Assembly: GCA_905478335.1 (NCBI GenBank)
Contig: CAJQIC010000037.1
Location: 1 to 32,500, forward strand
DNA length: 32,500 nucleotides
Direction: 5' to 3'
DNA from: an uncultured Bacteroidia bacterium
GTDB taxonomy: Bacteria; Bacteroidota; Bacteroidia; NS11-12g; UBA9320
Part shown: positions 17,022 to 24,614 of the stretch, one piece after another
Layout: every line of letters starts with the position of its first letter
Numbering within the stretch: the first letter of the stretch is position 1
Translations under genes and position numbers: made by a program
Notes under the pieces: generated by a model
What the model was told of the DNA's origin: nothing
Seen by the model: the letters and a program-made list of their open reading frames with translations, nothing else
The model's database searches: none

Positions 17022-18317
17022 TTATGCGTTCATAATATCCTCAATCTCATCTACCTCTATTGGCATTTTGATTTCGTCCATTAGATCGGTGTACCCATTT
17101 TCTTCAATAATGATGTTGTTTTCAATTCTTACACCAATACCTTCTTCTGCAATATAAATACCGGGTTCACAGGTAAACAGGTTACCTGCTTGCATTGGTT
17201 CATAGCGCATTCCACTGTCGTGCACGTCGATGCCTAAGAAGTGTGATGTGCCATGCATAAAGTACTTTTTATAAGCTGGCCACGATGGGTCTTGGTTTTT
17301 GATGTCGTCCACAGTAATCAAACCTAGATCCACCAATTCCTTTTCCATAATGGTGCCAACCACCTCATGGTATTCCATTAATAGAGTGCCTGGCTTTAAT
17401 AAATCACGCGCTTCCTTCATAACCCGTAACGTTGCGTTGTAGACGTCTTTTTGTCGTTGACTGAATCGGCCATTTGCAGGCAAACATCTTGTCATGTCAC
17501 TCGCGAAGTTGCCGTAATCAACACCACAGTCAACCAAAATTAGATCACCGTCGTTTACCTTTCCTTTGTTTTCAATGTAATGCAGTACGCATGCGTTTGC
17601 CCCACTGGCAACAATCGGTTCAAACGAAAAGCCATTTCCGCGGTTGCTGATAAATTCGTGGATTAATTCGGCTTCGATGTCATATTCGTTAATACCAGGC
17701 TTGGTCGAACGCATGATGCGCTCCCAACCTTTTTTGCTAATGGCAACAGCTTCGCGAACCATGTCTATTTCCACAGGATGTTTTACAGAACGTAAGCGCT
17801 GTAAAATTTTCCCTGCACGTTTGTAATTGTGCAACGGAAACATCTGCTGAATTTCATTGGCAAAATCTAAATTTTTGTATGGTGATTTATATGGAGCACG
17901 GTCGTTCTCATTTAACGGCAAATAAATATTGTCGGCCATATTGATTACACTGCGCAACTTGTCCATATACCCTTGATTCCAGTATACGTTTTTAATTCCT
18001 GAAGTTTCGGTGGCGTGTTCTTGGGTGTATTTGTATCCTTCCCATACAGCGATATGTTCATTCGTCTCCAAAAGAAAAAGACATTCTTGATACTCTTTTA
18101 TCGGGCAATCTGGAAATAGTACCAAAACCGAATCTTCTTGGTCGATACCAGATAAATAGAATAAATCAGAATTCTGTTTGAACTTATGAAAGGCATCACC
18201 ATTCCAGCTATATTGATAGTTGCTATGAAAAATGGCAATACTGCCAGGTTCCATTTGGGCAACAAAACGTTTTCGGTTATCTATAAAAAGTTGGTTGTTT
18301 ATCTGCGGGTATTTCAT
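17022..18317 (-). CDS. Aminopeptidase P family (M24B) Xaa-Pro peptidase
   Basis: Removes an N-terminal residue preceding proline; cytoplasmic, dinuclear-metal enzyme. I chose the ATG at 18317 (431 residues, MKYPQINNQLFIDNRKRF), which agrees with family N-termini; an in-frame start at 18365 would add 16 residues without likeness to the family. N-terminal creatinase-like domain to about residue 165, including HSNYQYSWNGDAFHKFKQNSDLFYLSG read in two parts around the Asn-Gly-Asp. The C-terminal pita-bread domain carries all five metal ligands: the two Asp in LVDCGVDYGNFASDMTR, His in HGTSHFLGIDVHD, Glu in CEPGIYI and Glu in RIENNIII. It lies 53 bases downstream of the TPR gene on the same strand. 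Confidence 0.92.
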   Translation of the reverse strand: MKYPQINNQLFIDNRKRFVAQMEPGSIAIFHSNYQYSWNGDAFHKFKQNSDLFYLSGIDQEDSVLVLFPDCPIKEYQECLFLLETNEHIAVWEGYKYTQEHATETSGIKNVYWNQGYMDKLRSVINMADNIYLPLNENDRAPYKSPYKNLDFANEIQQMFPLHNYKRAGKILQRLRSVKHPVEIDMVREAVAISKKGWERIMRSTKPGINEYDIEAELIHEFISNRGNGFSFEPIVASGANACVLHYIENKGKVNDGDLILVDCGVDYGNFASDMTRCLPANGRFSQRQKDVYNATLRVMKEARDLLKPGTLLMEYHEVVGTIMEKELVDLGLITVDDIKNQDPSWPAYKKYFMHGTSHFLGIDVHDSGMRYEPMQAGNLFTCEPGIYIAEEGIGVRIENNIIIEENGYTDLMDEIKMPIEVDEIEDIMNA

Positions 18318-18370
18318 AAGAATCTTTTGAGTGGCAAGTTTAACTAAAAACCACTCGTTTGACAAGATGC

Positions 18371-19018
18371 TTATTTCTTGAGACGCATGATTTTTAGCGC
18401 ATCAGACCAAAAGGCTTTAAACTCAGATCGAGAGCTGAGCATTTTTCTTAATTCTGAGCGTAACGTTGGCTTTTGCTGAACAATGGGTTCTGGTTTTTCT
18501 TTAAAGTATTTATCCGTAATGTGGGCAATACCCGCTATGCTATCGGCTTGTTTGAAATTCGCTCGAGCCCGTTGTGTGTGACCCAGTTTTTCTTCAGCAA
18601 GCCCTAAGTTGTTTAAGGTAATATCATTGCCTGGATCAAGCTCGTTGGCCTTGGTGTAATCCGCAATGGCTCCTTCCGTATCACCAATTTTGTCTTTTAC
18701 GTATGCTCTACACGCATAACGATAACCGTTATCCGGGTCTAACTCAATGGCTTTGTTTAGGTCATCCATCGACGACTTAAAACGTAGATGGAATTTGCAA
18801 ACACCACGATCTGCATAAAAGTCTGCTTGCTCACCAAAATTAGCTATTGCTACATTCCAAACATTCATAGCGTCTTCGTAACGCTTCAATTTTTGTAACA
18901 CTTCTGCCTTCAAGCGTATTTCGTCTTCTGATAATACAGCAGTGTCGCTTGACAAATGTTCAAGTGCTAATGGGTAGTTCTGGGCCTGAAATGCCGTTAA
19001 TGCTTCGTTAAAATCCAT
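18371..19018 (-). CDS. Tetratricopeptide repeat protein
   Basis: A 215-residue helical repeat protein without signal peptide or membrane span, so probably a cytoplasmic scaffold. Repeats are visible at about 1-34 (weak), 35-63, 65-97 (ending AIELDPDN), 98-131 (ending ANELDPGN) and 132-163. The remaining 50 residues are basic (LRSELRKMLSSRSEF, ending MRLKK) and could bind nucleic acid or membranes; this is inference. Upstream of, and likely co-transcribed with, the aminopeptidase gene. It is divergent from speA across 93 bases. No partner or pathway can be named. Confidence 0.85.
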   Translation of the reverse strand: MDFNEALTAFQAQNYPLALEHLSSDTAVLSEDEIRLKAEVLQKLKRYEDAMNVWNVAIANFGEQADFYADRGVCKFHLRFKSSMDDLNKAIELDPDNGYRYACRAYVKDKIGDTEGAIADYTKANELDPGNDITLNNLGLAEEKLGHTQRARANFKQADSIAGIAHITDKYFKEKPEPIVQQKPTLRSELRKMLSSRSEFKAFWSDALKIMRLKK

Positions 19019-19071
19019 TCAAATTCTATAACACAAAATTAAACGTAAATGTTTTGTTAATATAACTGACT

Positions 19072-19079
19072 TACATTTG
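19072..19079 (+). promoter_or_regulatory. Putative -7 box of the speA/DHS-like operon
   Basis: TACATTTG is an exact TAnnTTTG match, 32 bases before the speA ATG. The nearest TTTG (19053-19056) lies 15 bases upstream, shorter than the usual 19-21, so the -33 element is uncertain. Confidence 0.45.
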
Positions 19080-19111
19080 ATTTACAGACGCAAAGTAGCG
19101 CACTTGGATTT

Positions 19112-20506
19112 ATGAAAAATAAGTACATCGACCTCGTTGAACAAACATTCGATTTTCCGCAGGAGGAGTTTCAACTGGATGAACAGCATCAGCTTACATT
19201 TCACGATATCCCGTTGATGGATGTCGTAAAACAATATGGAACGCCCCTGAAATTCACATACCTACCCAAAATATCTCAGAACATTCAACGCGCCAAAAAG
19301 TGGTTTGCTGTAGCCATGGCTAAGGTTGATTATCAAGGAACATACAACTACTGCTATTGCACAAAGAGCTCACATTTTAGGTTTGTTATGGAGGAGGCTT
19401 TGCAAAATGACATTCACGTAGAAACGAGCTCAGCGTTTGATTTAGAGATAGTTAAGGCTTTGTATGCAGAAGGGAAAATATCAAAAAAGCAACACATTGT
19501 TTGCAACGGCTACAAAACAGAAGGGTATGTAAACCGCATTGCTGATTTGATGAATGACGGTTTTGTTAATTGTCACTCGGTACTGGATAATCAGGATGAA
19601 TTGGCGCGACTGACTGGGTTGGTGAATGGTGAATTTAACGTTGGTATTCGAATTGCCTCAGAAGAAGAACCCAAGTTTGAATTTTATACAAGCAGACTTG
19701 GAATAGGATATAAAGACATTTTGCCTTTTTATTTAAAAAAGGTAAAGCCGGTTGAAAACGCTAAACTAAAGATGTTACATTTCTTCATTAACACCGGTAT
19801 TGATGACAATGCATATTACTGGAACGAGCTTCAAAAGTGCTTAAAAGTGTATTGCACGCTAAAAAAGGAGTGCCCCGAATTAGATTCGCTTAACATCGGT
19901 GGGGGTTTTCCGATTAAACGATCATTGAATTTCGATTTTGATTATGAATACATCACGGAGGAAATAATTGCTCAGATAAAAACGGTTTGCAATGAAGCAG
20001 GCGTACCTGAGCCTAACATATTTACGGAATTTGGTTCGTTTACGGTGGGAGAGAGCGGTGGTACAATCTATAATATCATTCATCAGAAGAAACAAAATGA
20101 CAGGGAACGCTGGAATATGATAGATGGTAGTTTTATGACTACTTTGCCTGATTCTTGGGCCATTAATCAACGTTTTGTTATGCTACCTATAAACCAGTGG
20201 GACAAACGATATGAAAGAATATTATTAGGCGGTCTAACATGTGATAGCGATGATTATTATAATTCGGAACAACATGTTAATGCGATTTATGTACCAGAAT
20301 TTGATAAAGACAATCCACTATACATTGGATTTTTTAATACAGGGGCGTATCAAGAATCTTTAGGGGGCTTTGGCGGGATTCAGCATTGTTTGGTGCCAGC
20401 GCCTAAGCATATCATAATCGATAAGAATGCCAATGGAGAAATAATTACACGTATCTTCTCCAAAGAACAAAGTCACAAAAGCATGTTGAAAATTTTGGGT
20501 TATTAG
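19112..20506 (+). CDS. speA: Arginine decarboxylase, Bacteroidota-type (PLP fold III)
   Basis: Expected to turn arginine into agmatine, first step of putrescine-derived polyamines. The 464-residue protein is much shorter than E. coli SpeA (about 660) and belongs to the alanine-racemase-fold decarboxylases. PLP Schiff-base lysine is K85 in YCYCTKSSHF; the Gly-rich phosphate loop is IGGGFPIKRS; the C-terminal GGLTCDSDDYY supplies the Cys-Asp pair of the partner active site. HFFINTGI stands where related enzymes have HVGSG. The assignment to arginine follows the annotation usual for this family; diaminopimelate- or carboxyspermidine-type substrates are less likely but not excluded by eye. The DHS-like gene follows after 9 bases, with no agmatinase or agmatine deiminase between. 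Confidence 0.83.
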   Translation: MKNKYIDLVEQTFDFPQEEFQLDEQHQLTFHDIPLMDVVKQYGTPLKFTYLPKISQNIQRAKKWFAVAMAKVDYQGTYNYCYCTKSSHFRFVMEEALQNDIHVETSSAFDLEIVKALYAEGKISKKQHIVCNGYKTEGYVNRIADLMNDGFVNCHSVLDNQDELARLTGLVNGEFNVGIRIASEEEPKFEFYTSRLGIGYKDILPFYLKKVKPVENAKLKMLHFFINTGIDDNAYYWNELQKCLKVYCTLKKECPELDSLNIGGGFPIKRSLNFDFDYEYITEEIIAQIKTVCNEAGVPEPNIFTEFGSFTVGESGGTIYNIIHQKKQNDRERWNMIDGSFMTTLPDSWAINQRFVMLPINQWDKRYERILLGGLTCDSDDYYNSEQHVNAIYVPEFDKDNPLYIGFFNTGAYQESLGGFGGIQHCLVPAPKHIIIDKNANGEIITRIFSKEQSHKSMLKILGY

Positions 20507-20515
20507 AACGAATTT

Positions 20516-21487
20516 ATGAAAAACCAAGTCTCAGAATTTATAGAAAAGTATTTCCTTCATTTTAATGCAGCAACCTTGGTTGATGCGGCTGATGGTTACA
20601 TACAACACATCAACTCAGGTGGTAAAATGATGATTACGCTAGCTGGAGCCATGAGCACGGCTGAGTTGGGTAAGATTTTGGCGGAGATGATTCGTCAAGA
20701 CAAAGTATCGATTATCTCTTGTACAGGCGCAAATCTTGAGGAAGATATAATGAACTTAGTGGCACACACTCATTATAAACGTGTACCCAACTATCGAGAT
20801 TTAACTGCCGAGGACGAGCAAAAACTTTTAGATCAAGGATTAAATCGGGTTACCGATACCTGCATACCAGAAGAGGAAGCGTTTCGCAGATTGCAGGATA
20901 AAATAGTCAAACAGTGGAAGCAAGCTGAAGATTCAGGACAGCGGTATTTACCACATGAATATATGTATCAGATGTTACTCAGCGGAGATTTAGAGGAATA
21001 CTATGAAATTGATCCAAAGGATAGTTGGATGCTGGCTGCAGCAGAAAAAAACTTACCCATAATTGTTCCAGGATGGGAAGACAGTACGATGGGCAATATT
21101 TTTACGAGTTATTGTATCAAAGATCAGTTAAAGACGTCAACAGTGAAATCAGGTATTGAATACATGATGTATTTAACGGATTGGTATAGAGCTAATTCAT
21201 CAGGTAAAGGGGTTGGTTTTTTCCAGATAGGAGGAGGAATCGCGGGCGACTTTCCAATATGTGTTGTTCCTATGATGTACCAAGATTTGGAATGGGCTGA
21301 AGTTCCATTCTGGAGTTACTTCTGTCAAATATCTGATTCTACGACAAGTTATGGTTCCTATTCTGGAGCCGTACCTAACGAGAAAATTACTTGGGGGAAA
21401 CTTGAAGTGGATACACCCAAATACATCATTGAGTCTGATGCTACTATCGTCGCACCACTAATTTTTGCCAAGATTTTGGGTTGGTAG
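20516..21487 (+). CDS. Deoxyhypusine-synthase-like NAD-dependent enzyme (candidate homospermidine synthase)
   Basis: Family members use NAD to transfer the aminobutyl group of spermidine to an amine. The 323-residue protein shows MITLAGAMSTAELGKIL (35-52), IISCTGANLEEDI, VPGWEDSTMGN in the substrate pocket and FFQIGGGIAGDF in the NAD-binding part. The lysine that carries the aminobutyl intermediate in human DHS (K329, in SWGK) is kept as K295 in ITWGK. Bacteria lack eIF5A, so deoxyhypusine is an unlikely product. Plant homospermidine synthases arose from DHS, and homospermidine is a typical Flavobacteriaceae polyamine; coupling to arginine decarboxylase therefore suggests homospermidine synthesis (inference). 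The last 30 bases overlap the convergent membrane-protein gene. Confidence 0.88.
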   Translation: MKNQVSEFIEKYFLHFNAATLVDAADGYIQHINSGGKMMITLAGAMSTAELGKILAEMIRQDKVSIISCTGANLEEDIMNLVAHTHYKRVPNYRDLTAEDEQKLLDQGLNRVTDTCIPEEEAFRRLQDKIVKQWKQAEDSGQRYLPHEYMYQMLLSGDLEEYYEIDPKDSWMLAAAEKNLPIIVPGWEDSTMGNIFTSYCIKDQLKTSTVKSGIEYMMYLTDWYRANSSGKGVGFFQIGGGIAGDFPICVVPMMYQDLEWAEVPFWSYFCQISDSTTSYGSYSGAVPNEKITWGKLEVDTPKYIIESDATIVAPLIFAKILGW

Positions 21488-22864
21488 TTTTTGAAAGACA
21501 ACTATTCTATTTCCCTGGCTGTTTTCAAACGTCATTAGTTTTTTGTAGGACTTCGCATCTTTAAAGGCAGTTTCTGAAACGCCTTTATCGGTTACGCAGA
21601 AATAATCATCCCAAAACACAATCATCCCTTCGGTTACAAGATTGTTGGTGACCGCATCAATCAACAGACAGTCGTTTTGGTCGTCAATATCAACGGCTAA
21701 TGTTTCGGCAAAATAGTAATTTCCAAAACAGACCTTAGGCTTGTCTTTATGGTGTGTGTTGTACCAGTCCGTAGCGTTTTGAACCAGTACCTGAGCAGGG
21801 TGTAACTGAAAGTCATCGGGTATCTCAAAACCAGCTTTGTTTTTACTAAAAGGAAATAAGGCAGTAATCAGCAGTAATCCACCAAGTAAACTCCGTTTGA
21901 TGTGCAGCCGTGAGGCGGAACTTACAATCCACATTAAACCATCAAAAGCAAGAACCAGCATTGGACCGGTTGAGGCCAACAATACACGTTTAAGACCAAA
22001 TGAATGAAACCATCCTAGATACCAAAACACGGAGTGCGCTAATAGTAAACCGGCAAAACATCCTAGGGCAAGCACGGATATGGGTTTTACGGCTGACCGA
22101 AGTTGACCGAGGTTGAATAGTTGCTTAACAACGCCCAAAACTAGGAAAATGAAAACTGGCCAACCGATCAAATAAGGAAGTTGGTGTACGTAGTGCAATA
22201 ATGCACCACTACCATATTTTTTCTCAATTCCCTGATAAGGGTTCTGGTGAAACAACCACAAAAAGTCATGATGATAAAAGTACCCAATAACACAGTAAGT
22301 CAAGGTTCCTATGGTCAGCAAAAAAAGGCTTTTCCATTGCCCTTTCATGATCGCAAACAAAGCGAAAACACCGATGAAAATATATCCTTCAGAACGTATT
22401 AATGGCGTGAAGGATATCAATATCATGGCCAATGATGTCTTGTCGAATCGAATAAAATACATGCCTGCTGCAATAAATAATGCAATGAGCGGCTCTGTCA
22501 ATCCAGAGGATTGGATAAGAAAAACATGCACGGCAAATAGCCCAATTATATACATGGCAAACGCGTATTTTGGGTAAGAGGGTTTAACGAGTAAGTAACA
22601 CAGATGAATGGTGAGTAGCATGCAAATTGTGTTAAACAACTTCATTCCGACAAAGCCAAAATGTGCAAAAGGGCTGCTTAACAGAATGAAAACGGGCTTT
22701 GCCCACACATCAAGAAAGTACCGGTGATGCTCAAAACTTTGCTTGGACTGCAGGTAATGTAAGATGCTGTCTCCCGAATCATACGTGCTGCCCATAAGGA
22801 AAACCAGTATAACGTCAGCCAAAATGAGAAAGGCAATTAAAATACGTTGGTATTTTTCTGACAT
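21458..22864 (-). CDS. Multi-span membrane protein, GT-C glycosyltransferase-like
   Basis: The 468 residues show about nine to ten membrane spans between residues 7 and 345, then a soluble domain of about 120 residues. The first loop carries TYDSGDSILHYLQSKQSF, placed like the acidic loop that holds the catalytic Asp in GT-C glycosyltransferases (the Gpi18/PIG-V and ArnT kind), and the spans with TPLIRSEGYIF and FLIQSSGLTEPLIALF match that family's layout. Such enzymes use a polyprenyl-phosphate sugar on the outer face; the DPM-like protein at 4165-4887 could supply it. The acceptor is unknown, and no named family is certain. The 3' end overlaps the DHS-like gene by 30 bases, tail to tail. 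Confidence 0.72.
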   Translation of the reverse strand: MSEKYQRILIAFLILADVILVFLMGSTYDSGDSILHYLQSKQSFEHHRYFLDVWAKPVFILLSSPFAHFGFVGMKLFNTICMLLTIHLCYLLVKPSYPKYAFAMYIIGLFAVHVFLIQSSGLTEPLIALFIAAGMYFIRFDKTSLAMILISFTPLIRSEGYIFIGVFALFAIMKGQWKSLFLLTIGTLTYCVIGYFYHHDFLWLFHQNPYQGIEKKYGSGALLHYVHQLPYLIGWPVFIFLVLGVVKQLFNLGQLRSAVKPISVLALGCFAGLLLAHSVFWYLGWFHSFGLKRVLLASTGPMLVLAFDGLMWIVSSASRLHIKRSLLGGLLLITALFPFSKNKAGFEIPDDFQLHPAQVLVQNATDWYNTHHKDKPKVCFGNYYFAETLAVDIDDQNDCLLIDAVTNNLVTEGMIVFWDDYFCVTDKGVSETAFKDAKSYKKLMTFENSQGNRIVVFQKLPTQNLGKN

Positions 22865-22872
22865 AGTTTCCT

Positions 22873-22880
22873 CAAAAATA
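22873..22880 (-). promoter_or_regulatory. Putative -7 box of the GT-C-like gene
   Basis: The minus strand reads TATTTTTG, an exact TAnnTTTG match, ending 8 bases before the ATG at 22864. No -33 match was seen. If used, the leader would be only about 4-5 bases. Confidence 0.3.
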
Positions 22881-23006
22881 ATCGTTTGTATTCCAGTAGT
22901 TCAGTAGATTTGATTGTATTTTTATTTCACAGTTATAAGAAAACTATTCACGATAAACTACTTGGGTTTTCGTAAATAATTAAACATTTGCAACAGCAAA
23001 AGAGAT

Positions 23007-23720
23007 ATGGGAAGAGCATTTGAATTTCGGAAAGGACGTAAGTTAAAAAGATGGGGTAAGATGGCGGTAACCTTTACCAGAATTGGCAAGGAAATAGCCA
23101 TGGCGGTAAAAGAAGGCGGCCCAGATCCGGCAAACAACTCACGTTTGCGAATGGCCATCCAAAATGCGAAATCTGAAAACATGCCAAAAGACCGTGTCGA
23201 AGCGGCAATCAAAAGGGCATCAGACAAAGACAGTAGTAACTACGACGAGGTACTTTATGAAGGGAAAGGCCCTTATGGCGTCGGTATGATGATTGAAACG
23301 GCGACAGATAATATCAATAGAACAGTGGCTGATATACGCGCTGTGTTTAGAAAAAAAGGAGGAGAACTCGGCACCAGTGGGTCGCAAGAGTTTGGGTTTG
23401 AACGAAAATGTATTTTTAAGATTGAGTTACATGATCGTGATATGGAAGAGCTTGAATTAGAACTGATTGATTTTGGTTTAGAAGAATTAGAACAAGTCGA
23501 AGATGAAACGTTAATCACCACCGATTTTACAGATTTTGGTAACATGCAAAAAGGCCTTGAGTCTTTAGGAATCGAAATCGTTTCGGTTGATAAGGAACGA
23601 ATCCCACTCAACACCGTCGAACTAAAGGGCGAGCAAAGTGAAGAAGTGAATATCTTAATTGAGGCCTTAGAAGAAGTGGATGATGTTCAGAACGTTTTTC
23701 ACAACGCTATTTTAGAGTGA
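23007..23720 (+). CDS. YebC/PmpR (TACO1) family protein
   Basis: Family first described as DNA-binding regulators; members have also been linked to translation of difficult, proline-rich stretches. The 237-residue length and three-domain layout are standard: the N-terminal helical domain (KRWGKMAVTFTRIGKEIAMA), the PKDRVEAAIKRASDKD linker, then the two alpha/beta domains beginning GPYGVGMMIETATDN. The start is MGRAFEFRKGRKLKRW rather than the MAGHSKW of E. coli YebC, the form I associate with Bacteroidota. Which role it plays cannot be told from sequence. It stands alone 142 bases from the divergent membrane-protein gene; its 3' end overlaps the convergent SirB1-like gene by 9 bases, and no terminator is present. 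Confidence 0.93.
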   Translation: MGRAFEFRKGRKLKRWGKMAVTFTRIGKEIAMAVKEGGPDPANNSRLRMAIQNAKSENMPKDRVEAAIKRASDKDSSNYDEVLYEGKGPYGVGMMIETATDNINRTVADIRAVFRKKGGELGTSGSQEFGFERKCIFKIELHDRDMEELELELIDFGLEELEQVEDETLITTDFTDFGNMQKGLESLGIEIVSVDKERIPLNTVELKGEQSEEVNILIEALEEVDDVQNVFHNAILE

Positions 23721-24605
23721 TCCTAATAGATTCTGAATTATCTCACTCTTGTCGTGCTGTTTTACCTTTTCATAGCTAAATAGCATATTTCGAAGTACGC
23801 GTTTAATAATTTCGACGTTTGAGCAAACGTTAAAATACTCAGGTCGCGGTTCAACTTCTAATTGCTTTAAAAAAGACTTGATGCTGTCGGCGTTAAGAAT
23901 CAAACCATCTGTAAATGGGTTGATGTAAAACATGACCTCGTTGGTTTCCTCGTGGGTCAAACTACTCTCATCATTAAAACTTTTGAGTATTTCAAGTCCT
24001 TCAATGTTTTTATAACCCAGTACAAAGTGCTGTGGAAGGTTAACACCGTACACAGGGATATTAAGTCGTTGCGCAATTAGCGAATAAATAATCCCTAAAG
24101 AAACAGGATTGCCCGAACGATTTTCGAGCACTTTACTAATACAGGAATTCTGGATGTCGTGATATTCTTCAGCATTGCCTTTAAAGTGATGAACCTTAAA
24201 GAAAACGTAATTAAGTACTTTTACTTGTTCGAAGGAAGTGAGATCGTAATTGAACTCCAACCACGCATCCAAACGAATTTTTTCAAGTTGCTTGTTTACT
24301 TCCTGATGATCGGTATGCGGATATTCAACCCGTTCAAGTATTAACAAGCCCTTAAGCAAGTCTTCCGAGTCATGTTGTTTCCAAAATGTAAGGTCACGAA
24401 GAATTTCTGTTTTGCGTAGCTCCCGGATAATGCGTTGCATCCTTTTTAATCTAAGCACTTCTTCTTCATCCAAAGAAGCTTCTTCTAAAAAGGGAATGGC
24501 TTCATAGCCAAATGACAGAATCTTCGATTCAATTTGTTCGATGACTTCTTCATCAGAATCGTCAAGCAAGTAAATCAGACTAGAAATTTCTTTCTTATCA
24601 ATCAT
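23712..24605 (-). CDS. SirB1-like transglutaminase-fold protein
   Basis: The 297 residues contain a helical N-terminal region (1-85, with HEAT-like helices) and a SirB1/transglutaminase-like core at about 90-235: CISKVLENRSGNPVSLGIIY, then LNIPVYGVNLPQHFVLGY, the signature of this family. The usual transglutaminase Cys is not visible at the GNPVSLG position, where Ser is found, although the His and the surrounding fold residues are kept; loss of the Cys is normal in SirB1-like proteins. It probably acts by binding rather than catalysis, but the family's role is not established. It begins 9 bases after topA and must be co-transcribed with it. Confidence 0.87.
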   Translation of the reverse strand: MIDKKEISSLIYLLDDSDEEVIEQIESKILSFGYEAIPFLEEASLDEEEVLRLKRMQRIIRELRKTEILRDLTFWKQHDSEDLLKGLLILERVEYPHTDHQEVNKQLEKIRLDAWLEFNYDLTSFEQVKVLNYVFFKVHHFKGNAEEYHDIQNSCISKVLENRSGNPVSLGIIYSLIAQRLNIPVYGVNLPQHFVLGYKNIEGLEILKSFNDESSLTHEETNEVMFYINPFTDGLILNADSIKSFLKQLEVEPRPEYFNVCSNVEIIKRVLRNMLFSYEKVKQHDKSEIIQNLLGSL

Positions 24606-24614
24606 CCAGTTATG

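Noticed and set aside
20516..21487. Deoxyhypusine modification of a translation factor
   Set aside because: The known substrate eIF5A is absent from bacteria; family name alone does not support it.
23273..23614. A 113-codon minus-strand frame
   Set aside because: Antisense to the YebC-family gene; Ser-rich shadow product.
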